Assembly: GCF_025264625.1 (NCBI RefSeq)
Contig: NZ_CP093313.1
Span: forward strand, 868,001 to 932,000
DNA length: 64,000 nt
Direction: 5' to 3'
Source: Occallatibacter riparius
GTDB lineage: Bacteria; Acidobacteriota; Terriglobia; Terriglobales; Acidobacteriaceae
Shown: one piece after another, positions 1 to 8,155 of the stretch
Numbering within the stretch: position 1 is the first letter of the stretch
Layout: each line of letters starts with the position of its first letter
Notes under the pieces: generated by a model
Told to the model about the DNA's origin: nothing
Databases searched by the model: none
What the model saw: only the letters and a program-made list of their open reading frames with translations
Translations under genes and position numbers: made by a program

Positions 1-1
1 G

Positions 2-202
2 CTGAGTGACGACACGATCTTCGCCTCGTTGAAGGACTGGGCCAGCCATGAGGGCCTGCTGCTCTCCCCCGAAGGCGCTGCCGCGACAGCGGCCTACGAT
101 CACCTCATCCGCACCGGCTTCCTCAGCCCCGACGAAACCGTCGTGCTGTTCAACACCGGCACCGGCAACAAGTACACCGACGTGATTGGAGCGCGCGTCT
201 AG
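2..202 (+). CDS. thrC: Threonine synthase, C-terminal fragment
   Basis: The last 66 codons of a gene that starts outside the window, ending in TAG at 200-202. The peptide contains LLLSPEGAAATAAYDHL followed by FNTGTGNKYTD, which match the C-terminal end of PLP-dependent threonine synthases of the thrC fold type II family. The enzyme converts O-phosphohomoserine to threonine in the cytoplasm. The catalytic lysine and PLP-binding glycine loop lie outside the window, so the assignment rests on the C-terminal motifs only. An AT-rich spacer follows. Confidence 0.8.
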   Translation: MSDDTIFASLKDWASHEGLLLSPEGAAATAAYDHLIRTGFLSPDETVVLFNTGTGNKYTDVIGARV

Positions 203-627
203 AACAGACGACACAGACCTCCGAACTGCGACTCATCACCTGTGACGGCCGGCACAGCCTGGCATCCACCGCAGGAGCATAATCCAAAGGAGGTGGAACT
301 CTGTTTGCGCGCTGCACACTGCCGTCAGCTTTCGCAACACGCTGTCAGATGTTAACCAGAAAAATAACAGTTAAATTCATTTATATGGATTGTGCTGGTC
401 TGATTTAAAAAACAAGTCTCATATTTGCAACAACTTGAAGCGCATGACGAAAGTAACAAGTTTCGCCGGTAACCCGAATAAATTGCGAAATAATAGCGAA
501 AACAAAACCCAACAAGTTTTTAAGCAGTGAGTATAAAATAGTAAACATCCAGGGGAGAGTCAGCAGAGGTTCTCACCGCCTGCCCGGGAATGCCACTATG
601 TCGTTTGTCTAATCGGACCCGGCAACG
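203..627. other. AT-rich spacer between two converging genes
   Basis: A gap of 425 bases between the 3' ends of thrC (+) and the FmdB-like gene (-). About 350-545 is strongly AT-rich, unlike the rest of the window. It contains three near-copies of AACAAGTTT and a TATAAAATA box near 533. No reading frame with a ribosome site is visible. Because both flanking genes end here, the AT-rich segment is not the promoter of either one. Confidence 0.6.
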
Positions 628-960
628 TCAGGAACTGCTGCCCGATGCAGGCTTCGATTCCGTCGCTGCGGGCTTCGACTCGGCGGCCGGCTTCGATTCG
701 CTGGTCGAACCGCCAGACTCCGAACCCGATTTGGATTCTGACTTGGTCGCGCCGGAATCCGAACTGGACCCGCCCGAAGGCTTCGCAGCGTAGTCGTTCA
801 CATACCAGCCGGCGCCCTTGAACTGCAGAGCGGGCGCAGTAAGCGGGCGAATCAGTTCGCCGCCGCACTTGGGACAAGCCGTCTCCGGCGCGTCACTGAC
901 TTTCTGGATCTTCTCGAAACGGTGGCCGCAGCTGGTGCAGCGATATTCGTACAGGGGCAA
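628..960 (-). CDS. FmdB-type zinc-ribbon protein with Ser/Lys/Glu-rich tail
   Basis: A 110-residue protein of the FmdB family of putative regulatory zinc ribbons. I chose the TTG start at 960 because it gives the family N-terminus MPLYEYRC. A GTG at 972 would add four residues, and the GGAG at its upstream edge fits the TTG better. Two CxxC pairs lie about 21 residues apart (at about residues 8/11 and 29/32) and would bind one zinc. From about residue 65 the chain is a low-complexity tail of Ser, Lys and Glu with repeats of ESKPA, likely disordered. The function of the family is not established. Confidence 0.85.
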   Translation of the reverse strand: MPLYEYRCTSCGHRFEKIQKVSDAPETACPKCGGELIRPLTAPALQFKGAGWYVNDYAAKPSGGSSSDSGATKSESKSGSESGGSTSESKPAAESKPAATESKPASGSSS

Positions 961-1084
961 GGCGGTTGACACTCCAATAGCCGGAGCAGCTTCGGCTTAA
1001 TGCGCCGTCCACTGCTCCAAATCTCTATCTCTTATTCTATTGCGGGCGGCGGGGCTGAGAATGCCGCCGCCCGGCAATGGCTCC

Positions 1085-1612
1085 TTACTGCGCCGAAAGG
1101 GGTACTGATGCCTGATGGTTTTCCCAAGCTAGCGTGAGCTTACCGTCCGCAATCGTGTACTTGAGTTTTTCAACCATCGACGACGGCTTGGACATGTCCA
1201 TCTTCGTCTTGCCCAAGTCCTGGGAAGCGTCATAGGCCAGACCCCACTCGCCGGTCTTCTTGTTAACGACCAGCGTCCAGTTGTCGGGGTCTGAGATATC
1301 GACAAAGAGGGTGTACTTGCTGGCAGGTACGTTGATATCGCCGACTTTGATGGCTCCATCCGTTGTGAGGGTGGTGGCGGCATTAGCTCCGGCGCGCCAA
1401 ATCGGATAATGAGGATCCTTGGAGATGCGCCCGTCTTTGCCGAAGAGCTGCCCTTCGCGGCCCTTCACGCTGGGTGCCGAGTAGTCGATCGTGACGGTGT
1501 GGCCGCCAACTGTGCCTGTAGCCTTCTCAGCTGGGCTTGCCGCAGGCTTCTGCTGGGCGACGGCAAACAGCGAGGCTGCCAGGAGTCCGGTACAGACCAA
1601 AAGACGTTTCAT
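1085..1612 (-). CDS. Exported DUF2911 protein
   Basis: A 175-residue protein with an N-terminal signal peptide (MKRLLVCTGLLAASLFAVAQ, cleavage likely after AVAQ or nearby). The body matches DUF2911: the conserved stretches VTIDYSAPSVKGR, FGKDG, PYPIWRAGAN-like PHYPIWRAGAN and YTLFVD are visible. A strong ribosome site AAGGAGG lies 8 bases before the ATG. Proteins of this family are exported beta-rich proteins of unknown role, common in Acidobacteriota and Bacteroidota. It is divergent from prpB and stands alone. Confidence 0.88.
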   Translation of the reverse strand: MKRLLVCTGLLAASLFAVAQQKPAASPAEKATGTVGGHTVTIDYSAPSVKGREGQLFGKDGRISKDPHYPIWRAGANAATTLTTDGAIKVGDINVPASKYTLFVDISDPDNWTLVVNKKTGEWGLAYDASQDLGKTKMDMSKPSSMVEKLKYTIADGKLTLAWENHQASVPLSAQ

Positions 1613-1750
1613 GCGGTGTTCCTCCTTGGGATTGGATCGTCAGGAATTGCTTGAATGACACCGTCGATGATTGTACGCGCCGGGCCCGCGAGCAATCTGC
1701 CGACTCGCCGTGGTTCTACCGCGGATTTATCCTTGAGCAGCAGGGAACGT

Positions 1751-2647
1751 ATGACAAACACTTCAGACGGACAATCGCCAGGTGCACGGTTCCGCGCTGC
1801 CGTGGCGGAGGAAAAGCCGCTCCAGGTGGCCGGCGCCATCAATGCTTATACAGCCCGGCTCGCCGAGGCCACAGGCTTTCGGGCGCTCTATCTCTCGGGC
1901 GGTGGTGTGGCGGCCAACTCGCTCGGAATGCCGGACCTTGGCATCAGCACCATGGAAGACGTACTCATCGACGTCCGCCGCATCACCGACGCGACTTCCC
2001 TTCCGCTGCTGGTCGACATCGACACCGGCTGGGGATCTGCGTTCAATATTGCGCGCACCATTCACTCCATGATCAAGGCCGGCGCGGGCGCCGTGCACAT
2101 GGAAGACCAGATCGGCGCGAAACGCTGCGGCCATCGTCCAGGCAAGGAACTAGTCTCTACCGATGAGATGGTCGACCGCATCAAAGCTGCGGTTGATGCC
2201 AAGACCGATCCTTCCTTCGTCCTCATGGCACGCACTGACGCGCTCGCCAACGAAGGAATTGACTCCGCCATAGAACGTGCGCAGGCCTATGTCGCCGCGG
2301 GTGCCGACATGATCTTCGCCGAAGCCGTTACCGATCTCGCCCAGTACACGAAATTCCGCGCGGCGGTCGGTGTGCCCATACTCGCCAACATCACCGAGTT
2401 CGGACAAACACCGCTGTGGACCCGCGATGAGCTCGCCCGCGCCGACGTCGACATCATCCTCTACTGCTGCGGAGCCTATCGCGCCATGAACGCCGCCGCG
2501 CTCAAGGTTTACGAGACGATCCGCCACGAAGGCACGCAGAAGAGCGCGGTTCCGCTCATGCAGTCGCGCGCCGACTTGTACAAATATCTCGACTACCATG
2601 CGTACGAGCAAAAGCTCGACGAACTCTTTGCGAGAAAGAAAAACTGA
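1751..2647 (+). CDS. prpB: Methylisocitrate lyase
   Basis: A 298-residue enzyme that splits 2-methylisocitrate into pyruvate and succinate, the last step of the 2-methylcitrate cycle for propionate. It belongs to the isocitrate lyase/PEP mutase superfamily. Visible motifs are [16 protein letters not shown], the Mg-binding DIDTGWG, and the signature KRCGHRPGK with the active-site Cys; ARTDA follows. The ATG at 1751 was chosen over an in-frame start at 1655 because it follows GGGAAC and gives the family length. The partner genes prpC and prpD lie 2.7 kb downstream, separated by an opposite-strand gene, so they are unlikely to form one transcript. Confidence 0.93.
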   Translation: MTNTSDGQSPGARFRAAVAEEKPLQVAGAINAYTARLAEATGFRALYLSGGGVAANSLGMPDLGISTMEDVLIDVRRITDATSLPLLVDIDTGWGSAFNIARTIHSMIKAGAGAVHMEDQIGAKRCGHRPGKELVSTDEMVDRIKAAVDAKTDPSFVLMARTDALANEGIDSAIERAQAYVAAGADMIFAEAVTDLAQYTKFRAAVGVPILANITEFGQTPLWTRDELARADVDIILYCCGAYRAMNAAALKVYETIRHEGTQKSAVPLMQSRADLYKYLDYHAYEQKLDELFARKKN

Positions 2648-2655
2648 CCCCTCCG

Positions 2656-2700
2656 GCGTCTCACCTTCTACGGCGACATCGCCATAATGAGGTGAGACGC
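2656..2700. terminator. Hairpin between converging genes
   Basis: A perfect 11-bp stem (GCGTCTCACCT at 2656-2666 with AGGTGAGACGC at 2690-2700) enclosing a 23-base loop that can form a smaller GGCG/CGCC hairpin. It lies between the stop codons of prpB (+) and the FG-GAP gene (-), so it could end transcription from both sides. It has no clear T-tract. Confidence 0.6.
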
Positions 2701-2713
2701 TAGGGACTTGTTG

Positions 2714-4510
2714 TTATTCCACGCTAGCCTGCACGTCACGCCGGAGGATCTGTCCGCTGGCCATCACTTCGTAGTACGTGAAGGTGTGAATGCCGGGAGT
2801 TAGGATCACTTGCGTCTTCAGAGTGTCAGACGCATAGGTCGAGTAGCGTTTGGCGCCATCTACCCAAAGCTCCATGCGCGTAATCCCGCTAGGGTCGCCC
2901 GTTCCGCGGGCGTACGCAGTCACTGTCGATGGCAAAGTCGAATGCAGAATCGGGCTGCAGATGTTGATGTTCTCGCCGTTCTTCGGACAGACATTGCTGC
3001 CCACCGTGAGATCGAAACTCGTGGAACGAACTTCGGAATCCCAGGCCTTTGCATACACATCTACATGGTGCTGACCAGCTGCTAGCGTAGCGGTGGTATC
3101 GACGAAGTTGTAGTTGGAGAAGGCTTGCTTAAGCTGGTCAGCTATCTTGTTCCCGTCAACCCATACCTCGATATCGCGTGCCAGGCTGTTGTTGGATGCC
3201 CCGAAGCTGAAGGTCACGGGCGAAGCAGCCCCTGTAGTTGCGGTAGGGGCGCAGACCTCAATGTCATAGCCATACAGGGGCGGATTGCACTTGGGGAAGT
3301 TACCGGTGGTGGTGTTCTGAGCGAGATCCTGGAACGGCCCGATGGGCGACTGCTGGAAAAACATGAGGTCCGGCTTGGTATCACGGTTTGCGCGGATCAC
3401 ATGTGTCTCGAAGAAGGCCACCGTTCCAAGCTGATAAATCACCTGCTCCGGGCCATAGGTGCCATCACCCTTGCCGGGTAAAACGTTCACGCTCCACGGT
3501 GCATTGCCCTGGCAGTCAGAAGCTTCGATGACAATGATGTCGTTAATGCCGTCGCCGTTTACGTCCGCGACCGAAGGCGGCGTGTAATCGGGAGTGCAGC
3601 TCTTCAGATAGACGTACTGTTCGTTGAAGGTGCGATTGGTGCGGCCGTACTGAATATCGAGGTGCTTGAAGTAAGTGGTAGGGCCACGGCCGCTGGTGGT
3701 GGGCAGAGGTGTGCCTATTAGATCAGTCGCGCCATTGCTGCTCAAATCGACCGCCCTGTAAGCGATCGGAGATCCTCCCACAAGCGTGCCTTTGGAAAAG
3801 GCGCTATGTCCGTCGCCGTAGAGGACAAGCGAACCGTTGTAACCGTGCACAGCGATGTCGGTGTTGTTATCGTTATCGAAGTCGCCTAGCTGAATGTCCT
3901 GCGGCTGCTTCAGTGTGAAATAGAGATAAGGTCCGGTGCTGAAGGTACCATCGCCGTTGCCATCGAACACGACCAGGTCATTGACGTTTGTGCTGGTAGG
4001 ACCGGGGATGATCGTGGCGAGGTCAGGATTGCCGTCGTGGTTGAAGTCAGCCGCAATCAAACCGGCCGGCGCAGAGGAGATGCCGGCGGCGACTCCACGA
4101 TACTGCAACACGCCGACTCCCGTGTTCATGAACCAATAAAAGACACCTTGCCCTGTGCCTACGATGAGGCTGATGTTGCCGGTGCGGTTAAAGTCAGCGG
4201 CGGCGAATGCGATCGCATCGCCACTGGGCACGTCATAGCAGACCGGCGCGGCGTATGTGCCGTCGCCTTTGGAAAGCGTGACGGCAAACGAGCCGGTGCA
4301 GCCCGCGTCGAACGATGGCGACACTGCCGATATGAAGTCATCGAGGCCATCGCCATTGAGGTCCGCAGTAATGTGGCCGTTCAGGCCGTAGCTCGAACCT
4401 GAAAGGTTGTTCTGATAAGCAGTGGTCTGGAAGGAGGGCGTCTGCGCAAGCGCAGGAAGAGCGGACAGCAGCGCGAAGGCTGCCGCTGAGGCAACAAAAC
4501 GAAGGTGCAT
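2714..4510 (-). CDS. Exported FG-GAP/VCBS repeat protein with C-terminal Ig-like domains
   Basis: A 598-residue exported protein. The ATG at 4510 was chosen because GGGGAG lies 6 bases before it and a signal peptide follows at once (MHLRFVASAAAFALLSALPA, cleaved near LAQ). About residues 40-410 form an FG-GAP/VCBS type beta-propeller, with calcium-loop-like repeats such as DLNGDGLDD, DFNRTGN, DFNHDGNPD, DFDNDNNTD and DVNGDGIND. Two related Ig-like modules follow, each with a CPPLYG/CPKNGENINICSP-like start and a WVDG motif. Such proteins are usually surface or secreted adhesive or scaffold proteins; the ligand is unknown. It sits between prpB and prpC on the opposite strand. Confidence 0.82.
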   Translation of the reverse strand: MHLRFVASAAAFALLSALPALAQTPSFQTTAYQNNLSGSSYGLNGHITADLNGDGLDDFISAVSPSFDAGCTGSFAVTLSKGDGTYAAPVCYDVPSGDAIAFAAADFNRTGNISLIVGTGQGVFYWFMNTGVGVLQYRGVAAGISSAPAGLIAADFNHDGNPDLATIIPGPTSTNVNDLVVFDGNGDGTFSTGPYLYFTLKQPQDIQLGDFDNDNNTDIAVHGYNGSLVLYGDGHSAFSKGTLVGGSPIAYRAVDLSSNGATDLIGTPLPTTSGRGPTTYFKHLDIQYGRTNRTFNEQYVYLKSCTPDYTPPSVADVNGDGINDIIVIEASDCQGNAPWSVNVLPGKGDGTYGPEQVIYQLGTVAFFETHVIRANRDTKPDLMFFQQSPIGPFQDLAQNTTTGNFPKCNPPLYGYDIEVCAPTATTGAASPVTFSFGASNNSLARDIEVWVDGNKIADQLKQAFSNYNFVDTTATLAAGQHHVDVYAKAWDSEVRSTSFDLTVGSNVCPKNGENINICSPILHSTLPSTVTAYARGTGDPSGITRMELWVDGAKRYSTYASDTLKTQVILTPGIHTFTYYEVMASGQILRRDVQASVE

Positions 4511-4912
4511 ACTGGACTCCCCGAAGATATGAACAGCAAGGACAGAGCGCCACTCAAAGTCACCGAGAAGATCGTGCGCTTCCAGTCCCTTGTGGGCGTC
4601 CTGAGTTCCTCGTGCGGTTTGTAGGATGGGCCGTCCAGCTAAAGAGGTTTCTTCGACCTTGAAACTCCGCACGCCAGAGTTGCCTGACGGTTAAGAATGC
4701 GTGAATGCGCCTTGGGGCGCGGCGCGCCGCCACCGCCGAGCGGAGACGGACACGGCTGGCGAACGGCATAACTTGCGTGACGGGCTTTGCGGGTTTGTGC
4801 TTAAACTCTCGGCGCTATCGGAGTGGCCACCGCAGAGCCTGAGACGGCTGACCGACTGCTGGCAAACGGATACAATTTATCCGAGCAAATTCGTCGCAAA
4901 GATGGGCGGTCA
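4511..4912. other. Divergent spacer without a gene
   Basis: 402 bases between the starts of the FG-GAP gene (-) and the small gene at 4913 (+). It must hold both promoters. A GC-palindromic run near 4715-4730 (GGGGCGCGGCGCGCCGCC-like) and the candidate promoter at 4848-4876 are the only structures I see. Reading frames here lack ribosome sites and family resemblance. Confidence 0.5.
4848..4876 (+). promoter_or_regulatory. Candidate sigma-70 promoter
   Basis: CTGACC at 4848-4853 (4 of 6 with TTGACA) and TACAAT at 4871-4876 (5 of 6 with TATAAT) are 17 bases apart. They would start transcription about 30 bases before the ATG at 4913. This is a match to consensus only. Confidence 0.4.
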
Positions 4913-5263
4913 ATGAACTCTGTCGTATTGTTTCGTCCTGTTGGAGAAGATGAACTCCGCCTGGTGCGCGAAAGCAATTGGAGAGCGTTTCCGCCCCGGC
5001 TGCCGGAGCAACCCATCTTCTATCCCGTCCTCAACGAGGAGTATGCGATTCAGATCGCGCGTGACTGGAACGCCCGGAGTGGCGCCAAGGGCTACGTGCT
5101 GAAATTCGCTGTCGACGGCGGGTTCCTGTCGCGATATCAGGTGCAGACAGTTGGAGCTCGCCATCACCAGGAGTATTGGATTCCCGCAGAGGACCTGGCC
5201 GAGTTCAATCGGAACATCATCGGCGCGATCGACGTGGTGCAGGAGTTTTCGTCCAACTTTTGA
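4913..5263 (+). CDS. Small conserved protein, 'ADP-ribosylation/crystallin J1'-labelled family
   Basis: A 116-residue soluble protein. The in-frame start at 4823 is unlikely because the family resemblance begins at MNSVVLFRPVG and a candidate promoter overlaps the earlier codons. The motifs FRPVG..EL, FPPRLPEQPIFYPVLNE, YAIQIARDWN and EYWIPAEDL..FN.NI.G.I match a small family that databases often label ADP-ribosylation/crystallin J1. That label is probably inherited from a neighbouring domain and says little about function. It lies 117 bases before prpC on the same strand and may be co-transcribed with it. Confidence 0.7.
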   Translation: MNSVVLFRPVGEDELRLVRESNWRAFPPRLPEQPIFYPVLNEEYAIQIARDWNARSGAKGYVLKFAVDGGFLSRYQVQTVGARHHQEYWIPAEDLAEFNRNIIGAIDVVQEFSSNF

Positions 5264-5380
5264 CCGCAGTTGTCTGCAACGATCATCGCGATCTGTTTGC
5301 GCATGAACAAAACTTCATCTCTCGGCACACTTGCCATTGCTGCACTGCATCCATTAGGTTCGAACTCGCTGGGAGTACGC

Positions 5381-6538
5381 ATGAGCCATACTGGAGTTTC
5401 CCCTACTTTTAGGCCCAAGAAATCTGTAGCCCTATCAGGCACGCCGGCAGGAAACACCGCTCTCTGCACCGTCGGCCACAGCGGCAACGATCTGCACTAT
5501 CGCGGATACGACATTCACGACCTGGCGGCGCATTGCGAATATGAAGAGGTCGCCTATCTGCTGGTGCATGGCAAGCTGCCCAACACTGTTGAGCTGACCG
5601 AATACAAAGAACAATTGGTTCAGATGCGCAGTCTGCCCGCGGCCGTAAAGCAGGCGCTCGAGCTGCTGCCGCCCACCACGCACCCCATGGACGTGCTTCG
5701 CACCGGCGTCTCCGTGATGGGTTGCGTGCGGCCCGAAGCCGCGGACCACAACGAGGATGGAGCCGTCGAAATTGCTGACTCGCTGCTGGCTTGCCTCAGC
5801 TCCATGCTGCTCTATTGGCACCAGTACGCGCGCAACGGACGGCGCATTGAAGTCGAACCGGGCGACAACTCCATCGCCGCGCATTTTCTGCACCTGCTGC
5901 ACGGCCAGGCCGCGCCTGACGAGTGGGTCGATGCGATGCAGACCTCGCTGATTCTGTACGCGGAGCACGAATTCAACGCCTCCACATTCACCGCGCGCGT
6001 CATCGCCGGAACGGGCTCCGACATTTACTCCTGCATCGCCGGCGCAATCGGCGCGCTCAAAGGCCCCAAGCACGGCGGCGCAAACGAGGTGGCGCTCGAG
6101 ATCCAGCACCGCTACCGCACGGCGGAGGATGCCGAGCGCGATATCCGCCGCCGCGTCGAAGAGCGCGAAGTTGTCATCGGATTCGGCCACCCGGTTTACA
6201 CCATCAGCGATCCCCGGAGCGACATCATCAAGGAAGTAGCGCGGCAGCTTGCGAAGACCTCCGGGCACACATCGCATTTCGAGATCGCCGAGCGCATCGA
6301 GACGGTGATGCACGAAACCAAGCGCATGTTTCCGAACTTGGACTGGTTCAGTGCCGTGGCCTATCACATGATGGGAATTCCCATCGACCTGTTCACGCCG
6401 CTCTTCGTGATCGCGCGCACCGCAGGGTGGTGCGCGCACATTCTTGAGCAGCGCCGCGACGGCAAAATCATTCGCCCCTCGGCAAACTACACAGGCCCCG
6501 AGCACCAGGCGTTTGTGCCAATCGAAGAAAGACCGTGA
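5381..6538 (+). CDS. prpC: 2-methylcitrate synthase / citrate synthase
   Basis: A 385-residue citrate-synthase-fold enzyme that would join propionyl-CoA and oxaloacetate to 2-methylcitrate. The ATG at 5381 follows GGGAG and gives the usual length; the open frame extends to 5270 without support. Visible motifs are [36 protein letters not shown], the active-site histidine regions [12 protein letters not shown] and GPKHGGANE, and GFGHPVYT. The neighbours prpD (downstream) and prpB make the methylcitrate role more likely than the TCA cycle, though sequence alone does not separate the two. Its stop codon begins the word repeat at 6536. Confidence 0.9.
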   Translation: MSHTGVSPTFRPKKSVALSGTPAGNTALCTVGHSGNDLHYRGYDIHDLAAHCEYEEVAYLLVHGKLPNTVELTEYKEQLVQMRSLPAAVKQALELLPPTTHPMDVLRTGVSVMGCVRPEAADHNEDGAVEIADSLLACLSSMLLYWHQYARNGRRIEVEPGDNSIAAHFLHLLHGQAAPDEWVDAMQTSLILYAEHEFNASTFTARVIAGTGSDIYSCIAGAIGALKGPKHGGANEVALEIQHRYRTAEDAERDIRRRVEEREVVIGFGHPVYTISDPRSDIIKEVARQLAKTSGHTSHFEIAERIETVMHETKRMFPNLDWFSAVAYHMMGIPIDLFTPLFVIARTAGWCAHILEQRRDGKIIRPSANYTGPEHQAFVPIEERP

Positions 6539-6612
6539 ACAGTTCGCAGTTCGTAGTTCACAGTTTGCGAACGTCCGCGATTTGCTGTGAACTATGAATT
6601 ACTAACTGTGAA
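6536..6612. repeat. Word-like degenerate repeat after prpC
   Basis: A run of short, slightly varied words (AGTTCGCAGTTCGTAGTTCACAG then, inverted, CTGTGAACTATGAATTACTAACTGTGAAC in pieces). It starts in the prpC stop codon and can fold back on itself. It fills most of the prpC-prpD spacer and ends just before the prpD ribosome site. Confidence 0.65.
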
Positions 6613-6628
6613 CTCACCAGGAGCCGTT

Positions 6629-8080
6629 GTGTCCTCCCAAATTTCGAACGAACGCCCCGCTGCCGACCAGGTCCTCGTCGACATCGCCGATTACGCCCTC
6701 AACTACAGAATCGATAGCGACCTCGCCTACAAGACTGCCCGCGCATGCTTGATCGATACGCTCGGCTGCGGACTTGAGGCGCTGGAGTACCCCGCCTGCA
6801 CCAAGCTCCTCGGGCCCATCGTTCCCGGAAGAGTTGTACCCAATGGCGCGCGTGTTCCTGGCACTCCGTACGAGCTCGATCCAGTGCAAGCCGCGTTCAA
6901 CATCGGCGCCATTATTCGGTGGCTCGACTTCAACGACACCTGGCTTGCGGCCGAGTGGGGACACCCCTCCGACAATCTTGGCGGCATCCTCGCCGTCGCC
7001 GACTGGCTCTCGCGGAACGGCACACCGCTCACCATGCGCGACGTGCTCACAGCGATGATCAAAGCCCACGAGATTCAGGGATGCATCGCCCTTGAGAACT
7101 CCTTCAACAAGGTTGGCCTCGATCACGTTGTGCTCGTCAAGGTCGCCTCCACGGCGGTGGTCTGCCAGCTTCTCGGACTAACCCGCGACCAGACCATCAA
7201 TGCAATCTCGCTTGCCTGGGTCGATGGCCAGAGCCTGCGCACTTATCGCCACGCGCCGAACACCGGCTCGCGCAAGAGCTGGGCCGCCGGCGACGCCACC
7301 AGTCGCGCCGTGCGCCTCGCCCTCATGGCGAAGGCCGGCGAGATGGGCTACCCGTCCGTGCTCACCGCGAAGACCTGGGGCTTCTACGACGTTTCATTCC
7401 GCGGCAATGCGTTCAAGTTCCAGCGCCCCTACGGCTCTTACGTGATGGAAAACGTGCTCTTCAAGATCAGCTTCCCGGCCGAGTTCCACGCGCAAACCGC
7501 TGTTGAATGCGCGATGAAGCTGCATCAGGAGCTCGCCGCACGCGGACTGGACTCTTCGGCGATCAAGGCCATCACGGTGCGCACGCACGAAGCCTGCATC
7601 CGCATCATCGACAAGAAAGGCCCGCTTGCCAACCCCGCCGATCGCGACCACTGCGTGCAGTACATGATCGCTGTGCCGCTGATCTTCGGGCGTCTCACCG
7701 CCGCCGACTACGAAGACAACGTGGCCAAGGACCCCACATGGGGTCCGCGCATTGACACGATCCGCGACCGCATCACCTGCGTGGAAGATCCGCAGTTCAC
7801 TCGCGACTATCACGATCCGGAAAAGCGCTCCATCGCCAACTCGCTCCGTATGGAATTGAACGACGGCACGGTGCTCGAAGAAACCGTCGAGTACCCGATC
7901 GGCCACCGCCGCCGCCGCGAAGAAGGCCTGCCCCTACTCGTCGAGAAATTCAAGACGAACCTTTGCCGGCGCTTCCCTGGGGCGCAGCAGCAGCGCATCC
8001 TCGACGCTTCCCTCGATCCCGCGAAGCTCGACGCCATGCCGGTGAACGAGTACGTCGACCTGTACGTTACCCAAGCCTGA
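6629..8080 (+). CDS. prpD: 2-methylcitrate dehydratase
   Basis: A 483-residue MmgE/PrpD-family enzyme that dehydrates 2-methylcitrate to 2-methyl-cis-aconitate. The GTG at 6629 was chosen because AGGAG lies 5-6 bases before it and the resulting length equals that of well-known PrpD proteins; the frame opens earlier at 6587 inside the word repeat. Family motifs include [58 protein letters not shown] and [12 protein letters not shown]. It follows prpC by 90 bases on the same strand. No prpF or acnD is seen, which fits the direct PrpD route. Confidence 0.93.
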   Translation: MSSQISNERPAADQVLVDIADYALNYRIDSDLAYKTARACLIDTLGCGLEALEYPACTKLLGPIVPGRVVPNGARVPGTPYELDPVQAAFNIGAIIRWLDFNDTWLAAEWGHPSDNLGGILAVADWLSRNGTPLTMRDVLTAMIKAHEIQGCIALENSFNKVGLDHVVLVKVASTAVVCQLLGLTRDQTINAISLAWVDGQSLRTYRHAPNTGSRKSWAAGDATSRAVRLALMAKAGEMGYPSVLTAKTWGFYDVSFRGNAFKFQRPYGSYVMENVLFKISFPAEFHAQTAVECAMKLHQELAARGLDSSAIKAITVRTHEACIRIIDKKGPLANPADRDHCVQYMIAVPLIFGRLTAADYEDNVAKDPTWGPRIDTIRDRITCVEDPQFTRDYHDPEKRSIANSLRMELNDGTVLEETVEYPIGHRRRREEGLPLLVEKFKTNLCRRFPGAQQQRILDASLDPAKLDAMPVNEYVDLYVTQA

Positions 8081-8155
8081 TCAGCCAAACAAACTTGTTT
8101 CGTTCGTCCCGGACTCCCTGCATAATGGACCAATCTCCAATTGCAGGTGAGTCCC

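Noticed and set aside
5355..5372. A TTCGAA-containing stretch resembling a tRNA T-loop
   Set aside because: No acceptor or anticodon stems can be formed around it, and it lies in the prpC leader.
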